Assembly (NCBI GenBank): GCA_030248215.1 | Contig: JASANG010001227.1 | Location: 186,001-250,000, forward strand | Origin: Enoplolaimus lenunculus | Taxonomy: Eukaryota; Nematoda; Enoplea; Enoplida; Thoracostomopsidae | DNA length: 64,000 nt | Direction: 5' to 3' | Shown: positions 43,435 to 56,500 of the stretch, piece by piece | Layout: the number at the start of each line of letters is the position of its first letter | Position numbering within the stretch: position 1 is the stretch's first letter | Made by a program: the position numbers and the translations under genes | The notes under the pieces: model-generated | Database searches by the model: none | What the model was told of the DNA's origin: nothing | What the model saw: the letters and a program-made list of their open reading frames with translations, nothing else

Positions 43435-44027
43435 CTCTGGGATTACACCTCGTTTAATTCATAACTATGAGCATAGCCTCCGCCAGAGAATAGTCATCCG
43501 GTTCCAGCTCCGACTCCAGTAGCATTTTTGCCGGAGGTTCCAGAAATTTCGTAGTGAAATTTTGCATAATTTTGTAAAATTTATCTGTTTGTAACGCGTT
43601 TTGTTTTACTTCTGTCACAATTTTCAGGAAAGAATTTCTGAAATTTCGCAAAAAAACTAGCGTAAAACCAAAGAACTTTACAACATATTGTAGTTATTGG
43701 CTAAAATTAACTAATGAACCATCATTTTTACTATCTAATTTTTTTCTCACCTAAGTGTTTAAATCCTAACTTTTTACAAATACATGTGTTTAAGCATTTT
43801 TTGGAAAACCCGACAATGTTAAAGTCAAATGCATCGAACGACACAATATTCGTAAAACGGTGGAAAAGTTTATTACCGAGATTGCCCAAACATCCGGTAG
43901 AAGCCTTACTGAAGTTAGAGCTCGATTTTTTACCGGAGCTCGACGCCCGTTTAGCACCGTAGAATTTCGTTAATGGAAACGCATATATATCGATTTTTAC
44001 AGGATAGAAATTTCCGGTTGCAGCCTG
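43435..44027. mobile_element. Family C-like MITE between the inverted arms
   Basis: CTGGGATTACACCTC to TTCCGGTTGCAGCCTG. The inner TTTTGCATAATTTTGTAAAA and AATTTCGCAAAAAAACTAGC match other family C copies. It fills most of the loop between the inverted arms. Confidence 0.55.
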
Positions 44028-44062
44028 ATTTTTATACGAGTTGTGCCAGTATTGCCGAAATT

Positions 44063-44243
44063 TTAGTCGTTATTTTACGTAGGCCGCAATATGCTTCAGT
44101 GGAAAACTAATTTGGCTACCTGAACAAATCGCGCATGCCTGACCATCATGTAAACCACGAAATTCTAGTTTGAAAATTTTACATGCGGCATAAAGGTTGC
44201 GAATCATATGAATTTTGCCCAAGTTGGGCATTTTTTCTAGTAA
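44063..44243 (-). repeat. Inverted pair, right arm
   Basis: Reverse copy of 43052-43238. On the minus strand the same frame begins MPNLGKIHMIRNLYAACKIF, with Cys for Gly and a synonymous change in the CAIC region; it is changed near its end (HIAAYVK then stop). Confidence 0.75.
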
Positions 44244-45717
44244 CACAAACACAACAACAACATATACCCCCCATTTCCTCCTAGCTATGTGCTTTGGAAC
44301 TTTAAGCCAACAAAAATATTTAATTAGTGGTCACGCAGGGCCCCTGAGAACTGATACCTGGCGGACGCAGCCGCCTTGCATAGATTTATAAATTTTACGC
44401 CGTTTAGCAACACCTGAGCCTAACTTAAGTTCTAAGAGAGACTAGGCGGAGCCGGAGACTCCCTTAAGGTGTGGTTTAGGATTTGGTTTTAGATTTGTTT
44501 TAGTTTTTAGATTGAAATATATTTAGGAGTGGCACAGCCACCTACAGTACAATTTGGAAAAAAAATTCCCCCACTAAACGGTAAAACGTCATGCCTTCCA
44601 AACGAATATTTAAGAAAACATGTTTCTATTAATAAAAAGTATTTGTCCAAAGCCCAGCACTGCCTCCTTCTCGTTAGAACAGAGTATGCTACTGCAACAA
44701 TCTGTATAAAAAGGCTGTTCGCCGCACATTACGTTTGACCTTAGCGCGCACAAAACCTATAGGAGTAGAAAGCTAAACATAAGCATGCTGTTTAGGGTAG
44801 ATTTCAATCCCGTGGATAATGAAAATCTAAAACACAGTGGTTCAGTGAATATCTATCGTCAACTAAAATTAAAATGAATTTTTCGATGGCACTGGCTGCA
44901 AAGTATGAGCCGGCAAATGTTGACGACAGCAGAAGATGCAGTGCCTTGCTACGAGGCATCGATACATTGTAATAAATTTGCCGTACCTATTTTGACTCGT
45001 TTAACTACTTAGCTAGTGGAGCATTTACTAATTAACTAAATTGTGTACCCTATATTTAATGGACAGCATAAGCAGACTTTTTCGCGGACAGTATGGATAA
45101 CTAATTGTGAGTTATGCTTTTGACCGCTAATTTGTTCTTTATATTACGTTTGCCAACTCGTCTAGCAATATATGCATTATTAATCAAAATTTTGCTTGTG
45201 ACTAAGCATGTGAAACATGTTTGTTCTGATGCATTTGCAATATATATGCAATGCACATTGTGTAGTAGACTGAGAGTTCATTCCCCGCTCTGGAGTCCCG
45301 CTTTTTCAGCTCCAGCTTCTTAATTATAAAAGGTCTGGCTCCCTTACTCGCTCGCAACAACGACACGGGGAGTAAATTTTATTTACGCGCTACGAAACTT
45401 AGATAAATGTGTTGCCCAAAGGCTAATCTGCGCGCCGCGAAACGCACAATACTTTAAACCGAAGACGCAGCGCCCGCGCAAAATCCTAATCCACTAGCTT
45501 AAAGCCTGGGGAAAGGTTAAATTGAATCCAAAAGTAATGCGCACTTACGTTCAACCAATTCCGTCGTCCGTTCCGACAAAACCAAAATGCATTATAAAAC
45601 AAGCTAAATAATTCGCCAATCAATATTGCAAAACCAGTTTTAACACAATTCCAAAACACTTTCAAATTACCGACCGAATCTTGTAAACAAAATGTCAGAA
45701 TGATAATAATTTTAGTT
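44244..45717. other. Spacer with two TATA-like sites, no gene seen
   Basis: GTATAAAAAGG (about 44702) and TTATAAAAGG (about 45325) resemble core promoters, but no supported reading frame follows either. The stretch is somewhat GC-richer than its surroundings near 44330-44470 and 45340-45480. Confidence 0.3.
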
Positions 45718-46049
45718 CGGAGGCCAGGCTACCTCCGCCTAATTTGAATAAATTAGGCGCCGAGTAAGTAAAACTGTCGGCCCCGAACTGTTGTAATAAA
45801 TACAACAGAAACAACAACATCATAAAATGCGTGGTGATGACTATTTCGTCATCACCACAATAAATACATAACAAAATAACAACATAATACACGTGGTGAT
45901 GACTATTTCGTCATCACCACTAGCTAAGGCATTCACAACAATAAAAATAAAAATATAAATTATTATTTCAGGGCCAGAAACGCTTAGGCGGGTCCCAGGG
46001 GCGGTATTTAGCAAAACCAGGGGAGATTAGTGTGGCGCAGCAGACACTA
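45718..46049. repeat. Cluster of six hairpins upstream of the kinase gene
   Basis: In order: CGGAGG/CCTCCG (45718-45737), CGCCTAATTT/AAATTAGGCG (45736-45759), CTGTTGTA/TACAACAG (45788-45808), two identical hairpins GTGGTGATGAC/GTCATCACCAC with loop TATTTC (45831-45858 and 45893-45920), and TAGTGT/ACACTA (46028-46049). The two identical hairpins lie in a tandem duplication of about 62 bp. They could be a regulatory region or the end of an unrecognised element. Confidence 0.8.
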
Positions 46050-46176
46050 CGCCCCCACAACACGTACTTACTTACAGGTCGGTGTCCCAAATGATTACGT
46101 ATGTGGTTTCTACCTGGCCTGAGGTTGAGTCCTTTTCTTACACTTTGTTTGTGTATTTAGTTTTATTTTTAGTTTG

Positions 46177-46185
46177 TATAAATAG
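46177..46185 (+). promoter_or_regulatory. Candidate TATA box of the kinase gene
   Basis: TATAAATAG, a full match to TATAWAWR, 96 bp upstream of the chosen ATG. Transcription would start near 46208-46212. Confidence 0.4.
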
Positions 46186-46280
46186 ATTACTTTGTATATT
46201 AGAATGAACGACCGACAAGCTATTCGAATTTATCACGTTTCGAGTAGCTAAAATCGTTGTATAACTATCATAGGTACGCT

Positions 46281-49200
46281 ATGCCAGATTTATTTGATGC
46301 AGTTTCAATTGCTTCGACATCATCGGATGCAACAAGACTTACGATTACATCTCCATCTGTTTCTAGTACCTCAAAACACAACTCTGCTTTACCTTGCAAT
46401 CTACAGCAACAAAGTCCACCAGGCATAAGTAGTAAAAATACTACACCTCCAGGCTGGATGAGCACTCTACCTCGATCGTATAAGAAACGTGGCAAATCTG
46501 CTGGGGGTCATTCCGCGACTGTAAGTTGTGATCCGACGCTTACTGCTACAAATGGCACCACTAGTGCAAACGTGCTTTTTGAAGGACGAGACACTAGTGT
46601 ATCAAGTGCACCTGGTGGCGGAGTGCTGTCGAATTCAACGGTTGATGGAGGAGGCCCACCTGGCGCATGCAGCGTGCCATCGCGCAGTTTCGTACGAACT
46701 TGTCAAAAAGCGAAACGCGTACGGTTTTTCCGGAACGGTGATCAGTATTTTAAAGGATTGTGGTACGCGATATCACACGAACGTTTTCGATCATTCGAAT
46801 CGTTAATGGAAGAGTTGACTCGTTCACTAGACGACCTGATGTCACTGCCGCACGGAGTGAGAAACGTTTTAACGCTTGACGGAACGACCAAACTAACGAG
46901 CTTGGACGAATTTGTGGACGGACATAGCTATGTCTGCACATCGAATGATTCATACAAGAAAATTGACTATTTGAATGCTCGCGAGCCAATGTGGAGCTAT
47001 GCGACTCCAAAGTATCAACATCATCTCAAGTGGGTCATTGGAGCTGGTTACACTTTGACTCGTGATCCATTCGGTGGCGCTCAGCAAAGCATAGGTTTAA
47101 CTCCAAGTGGCATAGGTGGGGGCGGACCCGAAGTGTCGACAAGTGATTTTGAAATTAGACCCAAAATCATCACTGTTATTCGCAACGGAGTAAAGCCAAG
47201 GCGAGTGGTCAGGTTGTTGCTCAATAAACGAACAGCGCATTCGTTTAATCAAGTGCTGTCTGATATTACCGAAGCGGTGCGGTTGGATTCTGGACCGGTT
47301 AAAAAGGTTTTTTCGATGCAGGGTCGCCAGGTAAGCATATGTACGTATTTGATAATTAGAAATGTTCCGGGGCACGGTGTAATAATGTTTAATTGACTCA
47401 GTTTATTTAGAAGAGCTGAGTAAAACTGATATTTTGGCCATGCAAAAACTTTATAAACACCATTTTAAAGTTTGGCCTCTCATGATTTTCTAGCAGTTGA
47501 CGGTTGCTTTGACAAAACGGATTGCCTAACATCTGTAGCGGAGATGTCCCTTAGTCTGGACCAGAAGGTGCCAGCGCCGGGGCGTGGCACAGTTTATCCA
47601 GAATCCGAACGTAGCACAGTAAGTTTATTACATTACCTTAGACAAAGTGTCCCGTGACACGATATGGCAAACAACAAATCCATTAATAACACTAACTTCA
47701 CAGCATGGGAGTATCAACAAAATGTCGCGTGATGCGATATCATAAAAACGGTATCGTACTCATAGGTACATGCTTACGCAAAAGGTACATAAAATTTGAA
47801 GTTTAGTATATTTTGCCGTCCCCGACAAAAGCCCCGTCTAAAATCCTGGCCCCGGGACATCTCTAATTAGTACTGAAATATTTTATCAACTTCGATTGGT
47901 ACATACTGACTACCGGTTCCGCCCCGCCCACGTGAAATATTTGATTCGATGTAACTGAAATAATAACAACTTTGTATGATTACTCTCAGACAAGTTTGCA
48001 TTTGACACGCGCACACTTACCTTTATATATTAGAAGTGGCATACGGAGAACAAACGAATGTGATGTGGTACCCGCAGTGCTCAATTTTTGTATGGACTGT
48101 TTTACGGCCTGATTAGGTACTTTTTCCAAATTCTACAAAAACATACGTCGAATATGTAATTTTTATTTTTAAGCTTGTGCTTCATAATTTGCCATAAACC
48201 GTAATAATTCTGGACCCTGCTTTTTTCATCTCTGCAGTGGAACCATGATATATACGATACTTGTTTCCTTAGACATACGTATGTATTATGTGGTTCAAAA
48301 AATGTTACAATTCACCTGTATTCACATCAGGGTTCAATCGAATAACAAAAAGTGCCGGAACCGGATATTCTGTTCTCTCATCCACATGGTTGAAAATGTA
48401 GTACCAGGATGCGGCCAGGCATCGGTTCACCGGATAGTTTGACTTTTTACTGGACCGGATGTTCACGGATATAATAAAATCCAAATGGGTGTTATCGAAA
48501 TATTTAATTCGAAGACGAGTTTAAATGTATCGAATTAAAATGTACGTAACTCGTAGCGGGTATTTTTCAGTTTACTTTTCAGTGCGAAAAACTTAAGCGT
48601 CTGTCGTCTCATGAAATTAGCCAAATATTTAGTATATCCGCTGGTAAAAAGATGTTATAAAGCAGGGTTCAACCAGAATTCCTGTAAAAATTCGATTCTT
48701 GTTCCTGTTCCTGCATTAAAAGATGCAGGAACCGGAATTTTTACGTTTGTTTTCAAATTATTCATAATTATTTAGATACTGGAAACTTTCTCTTTGAAAA
48801 ATTTTTTATGTCAAAATTAGTGTTTTTGTACCTGGTTCAATTTGCTACTAAATTGTTCCTGATGTGTTTTCGCAAAAAATTATGATGAAATAGCTAAAAA
48901 TTCTGTTATGCCATTTTTTGCCCAGCTTTCGAAAAAGTCCAACAGTAATTCGGTGATGAACACTATTTCAAATTCCGGTTCCGGTTCCTGCATAAAAATT
49001 CAATTCCTGTTCATGTTCCGGCAAAATATAGTTCCTGTTGGAACCCTACATAAAACATTTTTGACCACAACCGTAAATATCAGGTATCTGATGCGAATGC
49101 CGGGTTTCAACTGATTATTATGCCAGAACTGCATGTCTGGCGCTCTCTGATAGTAACGTGTTTTCAGTTTACGCCTTTCGCGGCCTTTTTTGCGTGCCAA

Positions 49201-50462
49201 ATATGCGCAGTTAAATATTCTTATCTAAAAATGGTATGATCCTGCCTTGGTTTTATATAAGTTTCCCCACATTCGTTCACTGGAAATATTTACCATTTGA
49301 ACTTTTTTATAGTCTGTTAATTTCAATCAAAACGTTTTGCTGCAGTCAAGAAATGGAACTGTTGGATCAACAAAATGACACCAGTATTAAAATAGGATAC
49401 GTAACTATTCAAATAATAAGGGAACACAATTCTTAGCTTTTTTCAAATAAACTCATTTTGAAATTTACAGTCAATGAGATTTGCAGCCAATGAGATTTAC
49501 AGCCAATGATATTTTTATCCAACGAGATTTGCAGCCAATGAGATTTACAGCCAATGAGATTTACAGCCAATGAGATTTATATCCAACGAGATTTGCAGCC
49601 AATGAGATTTACAGCCAATGAGATTTACAGCCAAAAACGCCCAAGCCAGCTCCGTAGTCATTTGCCAGCGCAACATACAAAAATGGACCAGAAACATTTC
49701 ACGGACAGATATGCGATAGACTTACGTATGTACGTTTCAAGTTACAAGTCGGGTTGAAACTTTTTTGGGGGAACCAAATTTGTCGAGTGGGGGTGGGTTG
49801 AACGTCCTCGGGCCACGTCAGTGTTTATTATAAAATATACGTATTCGTATACAAAAGTATATACGTTTAAATATGTCTGTATAAGCATTGCTTACATGTC
49901 ACTGTCGCTCTTATAAGCTGGTTAGGGTTTATGGTTTTGAAACTTTTTTTTCAAAACGATAAATTCCTCAGGGTGAGAGAGAGAGAGAGATGCTCGGTGG
50001 CGTTGATTTAGCCAACTTATGAATGCAGAATTGAATTGGTGAAATTAAATTAAAATATATCTAAAACATATACGTATACGTACATACGGCAGTTTAACAA
50101 TAAATATACACACATATTTAAGTGCGCACGTCCTATTTTTGAGGGTTTTAGGGTTGCGCTATACTTCACTAAGCCGGACTTCGACGCACGGTGGCGTGCG
50201 GTCAGTTTTAATAAAAATGTTTTACGCGGCGACGTGCGGTAACATTTTTGCCGCGCCGGCGTCCGGCGGCACACGGCGAGTATAGCGCTGCCCATAGGGG
50301 TCAAATCCCCTTTTTGATTTCGATTCATGGGTATTTATCACCTTTTAGATTTCTGTTCATGGGTTAGTCAGAAACTTTTCCAGTTGGTATCATAAGAAAT
50401 GTCTGTTTCGTAATGGTTTTATAGAACCTAAGCCCTCGTTTCCAAAATTATGGTTATACTCC

Positions 50463-50541
<79 letters not shown>

Positions 50542-53500
50542 TAGATTGAGTATATAATATATAAGTACAGCTGTCTTAGCTGTCAGTGGTGATTTACTGG
50601 GTCTATGATTATGGAGAGTGAAAGCGATAAGCAGGGACGGCGCATCTAAGTTTATAAGCCGGAATCCGGTTCGAAGCTATTTAGAAATTGGCTTATAGTA
50701 GCGATACTGGTCGGCTATGTGTTCACTAACAGCGGCTGAAGCCTTGTGATAGACACTTGATGATACCATGGAAATTGGAAATGAACTTTGTGGAAGATAG
50801 AAGTAATACACTATGGTGACGATCCGAATAAATACAGGAAGCACCGTCTGGAGAGGCAAAATAAATATCAGTCGCTCATCTTATTTGGCTTCTACAGTAG
50901 TGTTGAAAGTGGAAATCAGCGGAATTTAGGTTTTGTTTGTTGTTAAAGTGGATTTCTTTGGTTTGGCTGGAGTATTATTAACGTTACATATGTATATATC
51001 AGGGTTCCAACAGAAACTAAGTTTTGCCGGAACAGGAACAGGAACAGGAATTGATTTTTGTGCAGGAACCGGGATTTGAAATAATTTTCATCACCGAATT
51101 ACTGTTGGACTTTTCAGAAAACTTTACCAAACAACGGCGTAAGCCAATTTTGAGCTGTTTTCTGGGAAACACACAACAGAAACAGTTTATTAAAAGAAAT
51201 TGAAGTAAATGGGAAACCAGTCATGTCGAAATAACAAAATTTTAAAGACAGAGTTTCCAATGTTTAAATGATTAGGCATAATTTGCGACAAAACCGTAAA
51301 AAATCGGGTGCTAGGATGACGGAACGACCGTCCCTACCTATGTGGCTACGCCAATGTTTAGGTTGGTTTTGTTGTTTTTGAGCTGCTTTCTAGGTTTACG
51401 TGAAACTGGATACTACGTCTGCAGCTGAAAACAGGTGCACAGGACTGAAAGACACTGATATATGATCGATTGTGGATTCGTGGATATATGATCCATTGCG
51501 GATTCCTGGCTCGCGCATATACAGTTCGCTTCACCTGTCGCGAAATGTACATATACCCTTAGCTTAAAATGTAAGTAGGTAGAAATAAATTTGTGACGTA
51601 AGGAATAGACGGTTGTAACCATTTTGTTTATTGTTTTCAGGTTCAATCGCTTGAAGATTTCTTCAAAAACGACGATGTATTCATTGCGTATGGGCCGGAA
51701 CGTTTGTGTGTCGATGATTTTTTCCTTGGTTCTGAAGGTAATAATTGACGCAGGTACGTCGCTGATGTCAGCATTCGTATCGCAAAAATTAAATGCGGTC
51801 TCAGTTGGTCATCCGCATTTTTTGCTCATGTTTTAACTAAAATATGCCTTAGAAAATAGAAACTATTAACCCTTTCTCATTTGAATATTTTATTTGTTGG
51901 GTTCGAACGCAAAACAGGTTTAGTTAAACGGTTTTAGGGTGCGACCGGAATTACAATGTATCGCAACCAGAATTGAAAAAATACCGGAAACGGAACTGGA
52001 ACCGGAATAGGAAAATGAAAAATACATGCCGACGAAAAATTCATTTTAAATTTCTTTTTTGCCATATTATTGGTGAAATAACATTAGTTGGAGAGAGAGG
52101 TATTCAGTTTATCTGCTGTATTTTAGATTTTCATAATCCACTGACTCGAAATCTACCTTCGATGGTTTATTTTCGGCTATTGTGAAGGTTTATATACTAT
52201 ACGAGTGAAATTTATTTAATTTTTATCGTCATTTTAGTAAAATGCCTTAATTTGCACCGACCAAGATTTAATATCCTAATTTTTAATTCCGGTAAAAATT
52301 TACCGGAACCTGAACCGGAAGGTCAAAAAATGCCGGTAGCGAAATCGGAAATTCGGTTGCATCTTGAGAGTAAGCAATGTTATATATAATGTTGAGAGCA
52401 ATAATATGCATTTGGCTAGAAAGCTTTGCTAACGGTATTGCAGTGTTTAAAGTTACTGTGAACGCTGCATGAACGGCTATCAGGTCAAAGAATAGTGTGT
52501 TTATTGTCTAATATATAATATGTGTATGAGTAACTAACATTATATTATATTGTATCTCTGTGTGTATTTTAGAATATAAATTTCTGTGTTCTCCTCGGAT
52601 GAGGCCGATGTCGTTGATGGCAGGTGGTGGCCCGTTGCCAGCAAAGTCACCGAAATTGTCACGGCGGTTGTTGTATCAACAAAGTAAGGGTGATGCTATA
52701 TACTTATTAGTTTTTTAAAGTCGTCCGTCACCGTGCCGCATCGCTCGCGAATTGCGCGTGTACGATGCTGACCGGTAACGGACGATGACGTACGGCGATA
52801 GTCGGCGCCACACGACGACTATGGCGTCAGCTTTTCTGGTGCTGTAATAAGCAGTTATTCACACTGAATTTTGAGATTGGGTTGGGGGTCAGGGCTAAGC
52901 CTTCTAGAATCCGTGTAAGTTCAAAATCAGTGCGCGAGATTTTTTGGAAAATAGAATCTGTAACTGGAAATGCTTCAGTTGTTTATTATTTTTATTATTA
53001 TTATTATTATTGTTGCTATTGTTGTTGTTGTTGTTTCAGTTGTTCTTCAACGTGAAAATGCTGGCGGCGGCGTCTCATTTCGTCCGAGTCCAATCTTACG
53101 GCGTAAATTTTTGAATCAGAAAAACATTCGTGTTAAGCCTAAGAAGGTGAGTGCGTTTATACATTGTATTTCAAATAATCTCTTATGTAGCACTTGGCGC
53201 AGTAGTTGCACCGTGCATGTTTTCAGTGACATCACAAATGACTATAGCACCTATCGACAGTTGAGTGATAAGTTGTTTTCAAGCGAACCAACGAGGAAAT
53301 GTGTGAATCAAAACTTTTATAAGCCGCTATTGCTTGGCTTAGCCTCCGCAAGACTGTGGAGGTTCGTTAACTTTGAATCACTAGTTCGGAAGTCAGTTCA
53401 TATAGCCAGTTGGTGATCGGTGTTAGTTTTACAAAGTTGTAAAATTCTAAGACGTTTCGCTAGGCATTGGTCGGTCGTATACACATCAAAGAAAACTACA

Positions 53501-56500
53501 TTAACAGCTCGTACTTTTAAATGCGAGCAGCAACTATTACCAGTTTGCGGCAAATGTTGAATCGTTCAAAGAAAGACCACAAGGGCTACTGGCTAAGTGG
53601 CGATTACGTTCTATGCTTTTTATTTGAGAATACTGAGTAATTTGTTTCAGTCAAAGCCTGAATCATCAGCCTCATCGGTGTCGGCGTTGTCTCAATCGCA
53701 GACATCGTCATGCGCAACAACTGGTGAAACAACAGCGGCGACAACCCCAAATAATCGCACAGCGTTGTTGCCAGTGTTGCCTTCGCTTGACTCACCTGTT
53801 TCTGAAGCGAATATCGGTGGAAACGATATGGACTCGGTTTCTGGGACACAGACAGCGACGTCGCGAAAACCGCCAACTGGTCTGCCTTCGGCGGCGACGC
53901 GTTCTACGGCAACAGTGTCGTCGACCACAGGAAACAATGCCAACGTTGCCAGCAGAGCTGGTGCGCGTCCTATGCGACCAGGACGAGCGACGCCAGATCT
54001 GTCGGCGACCGGTGGCAGCGGTGGTGGGTCTACAAGGTCGCGAAGAGCATCGCAGCCACGACAGTCACCAATACCGTCGACTTCGACGACGACTAAGGTG
54101 TCATTGACTGGAAAGTCTGCGGTTGGGACAGACTTAGTGGCAACGGCGACGGACAGTATGTCGTCGTTTGATCAGTCGACAGTCGGCTGTGGCAGAAGCG
54201 AGCGCGGCGTGACTGCTCCTGTAGCTGTTTTGGCGAGTTGCCTTGAGTTTGCTCAACCACCGCCGATGCCGTTGACAGAAGACGATGAAGATGGTGACGT
54301 TGGAGGAGGTCGCCGACAGTCTTCACCTCCCGATGATATTGTTGTGTCACCAGACAGAAGCGATGGCGATAATCGTGAACGAGTTGCAAAGGTCAAACTA
54401 AAGAAACATCAAAATCGCGGTGGTGGAATGTCGGGTACTCCAGGGCCATTTTCGAACGCTGATTATTTACAAAACAATATGGCAGGGACCCAGCAGTTGT
54501 CGCCAGTGAAAAGGGATCGTTTTGAGCTGGATTCTTTTAACGTTGTTAGAAATGACGATGTAAATGTCAATCAATTTGAAAACAATCATGTTGCTCACGC
54601 GTTTGAGTCGGGTAGATTTTACCCTCAGTCACCGGTGGAGTATGATTTCGATGAGGAGACAGGTCATCGGTGCCACGCAGTCGAAGCAGATGTTCCGTCC
54701 GTCCTGCCAGTCGCCGAACCTGTCTCGAATGTTCTCCCTGTCGCCACCGGCATAGATATAGCGACGCATCCTCACGCGATTGAGGAGCGATATCATGTTG
54801 GACGCTTGATTGGTGATGGAAATTTCGCTAATGTCTACGAAGCTTTTGATCGGTAAGTTACTTTATACTAATTTGACGCAACGTATTTCTGGAGTAAAAT
54901 ATGAAGACAGGAATGAAACTGGCATTAATTATTAATATGAAATTTTAGTGCTTGATTTTATGTCTTGTGACCGTTTTACATAAACTTGTCCCAAACCTCA
55001 ACCCCCTCAAAGTGTGTCTTATAATACGCTACACAAACTCCTATTTTATTTATAACCGGTGGTTGATAAAATTCGTTTTCGATATCGCTTGTAGATGACG
55101 CTTTATTTACAAATCGTAATATACTTACGTATATTGCTAATCTTACCTGTATACTATTGGCTTTTTTTACTTTATTTCCAGGTTGGAACAAGAACAGGAA
55201 CCGGAATTTGAAAAAATACATTACTGAATTCAGGCGTCACATTTTTTAGTCTGGCAGCTTATGGAAAATTAATATGTGGTTGAACGCATTTTCATTAAAT
55301 TGGACTAAGTTTTGTTGATTTTAGCTATCGAAAACTCCCAGTTGCCTTGAAAGTCATTGATAAAGCGAAATGCATCGGAAAGGTTAGCTCTCTTGACTAT
55401 CTTGCTTGTTCTGTTTCAGGTTGATTCCGTTGTTATGTTTGTTATATTTTAAAAGTCATTGTCAGATGTATATAGATGGCCTTAGCGACCGAGGTTCGTA
55501 CGCCGTACTATTATAAAGTATGTGAAATAGGTCTCGGACGGTTAATTAAAAATGTTTTAGTTCCAAGAAGAAATGACGGAAACGGAAATTGAGTTGCTAC
55601 GCCGTATCAAACATTCTCATATTGTTGAACTGCTCGACGATCACGACTCAGAATTACATAGCTATCTGATTATGGAACTCATACCGGTTTGGCGCGCTTT
55701 TTTGTCGCTTTAGTAGCTATATTTTTCGTTTAACTAAACGCTTAAATTACAATAATAATATAGTGTTTTCGTAAATTTTGGAGATTGACGTTAACGTGAA
55801 GTTTACTGGGTGTGCCTGCTTTGACCGAAAAATTAAACGTTTTTAAATGTGCATACTTATTATAGATACCTAGATATTAATTCTGCTTGCGGATTGGAGC
55901 TGGCAGCGTGTACCTAATCAACGCTATGTCCAGAGTTTACTATATTGGTGAATTATACGTATATTTATTTTTATATCGATTTAACTTTCTAAGTTTTTAG
56001 GGTGGCGATTTATTTGATGCTCTGGTGTCAGTTCGTCAATATTACGAATCTCAAGCCGCTCAATTGCTAAGCAATCTGATATCGGCACTTAGTTTTTTGC
56101 ATGCAATGGACGTTGTGCATCGAGACGTTAAACCTGAAAATTTACTCGTAGGTTTCTTCATTGAGGGATTTGAGCATGCTATATATGGTCATATACCTTG
56201 ATAGCAAAATATAAGCATTGCGAGTTAAAAGTTATGATTTTAGAGCATGACCACGACGAGATACCAGCCTGACGTTAATCTATATATCCAGTCACTCCTT
56301 GATTTGAAAGTTGTGTTTTTGCTGTTTCAGATCTACGAATGCAACGGACGCAGTCACTTAAAGCTTGCTGATTTTGGTCTAGCAACAAAAGTTTCGTCGC
56401 CGCTGTACACTGTCTGCGGTACGCCGACGTATGTGGCGCCGGAAATTTTAGCTGAAACCGGGTAAATTTTGTTGATTGTTGGATTTTTCGTTGCGAATTT

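Noticed and set aside
44690-45330. TATA boxes as signs of an LTR element
   Set aside because: GTATAAAAAGG and TTATAAAAGG are there, but I found no matching terminal repeats and no gag, protease, reverse transcriptase or integrase motifs nearby.
47472-47657. Exon-like segment in kinase intron 1 (TCTAG before, GTAAGT after)
   Set aside because: Its only open phase does not fit exon 1, which ends in phase 0, and part of it (GGAGATGTCCC, GCGCCGGGGC) recurs inverted near 47815-47880, suggesting a repeat.
53604-54389. Minus-strand and other-frame ORFs within kinase exon 5
   Set aside because: Shadows of a Ser/Thr-rich coding exon; the plus-strand frame joins in phase to exons on both sides.
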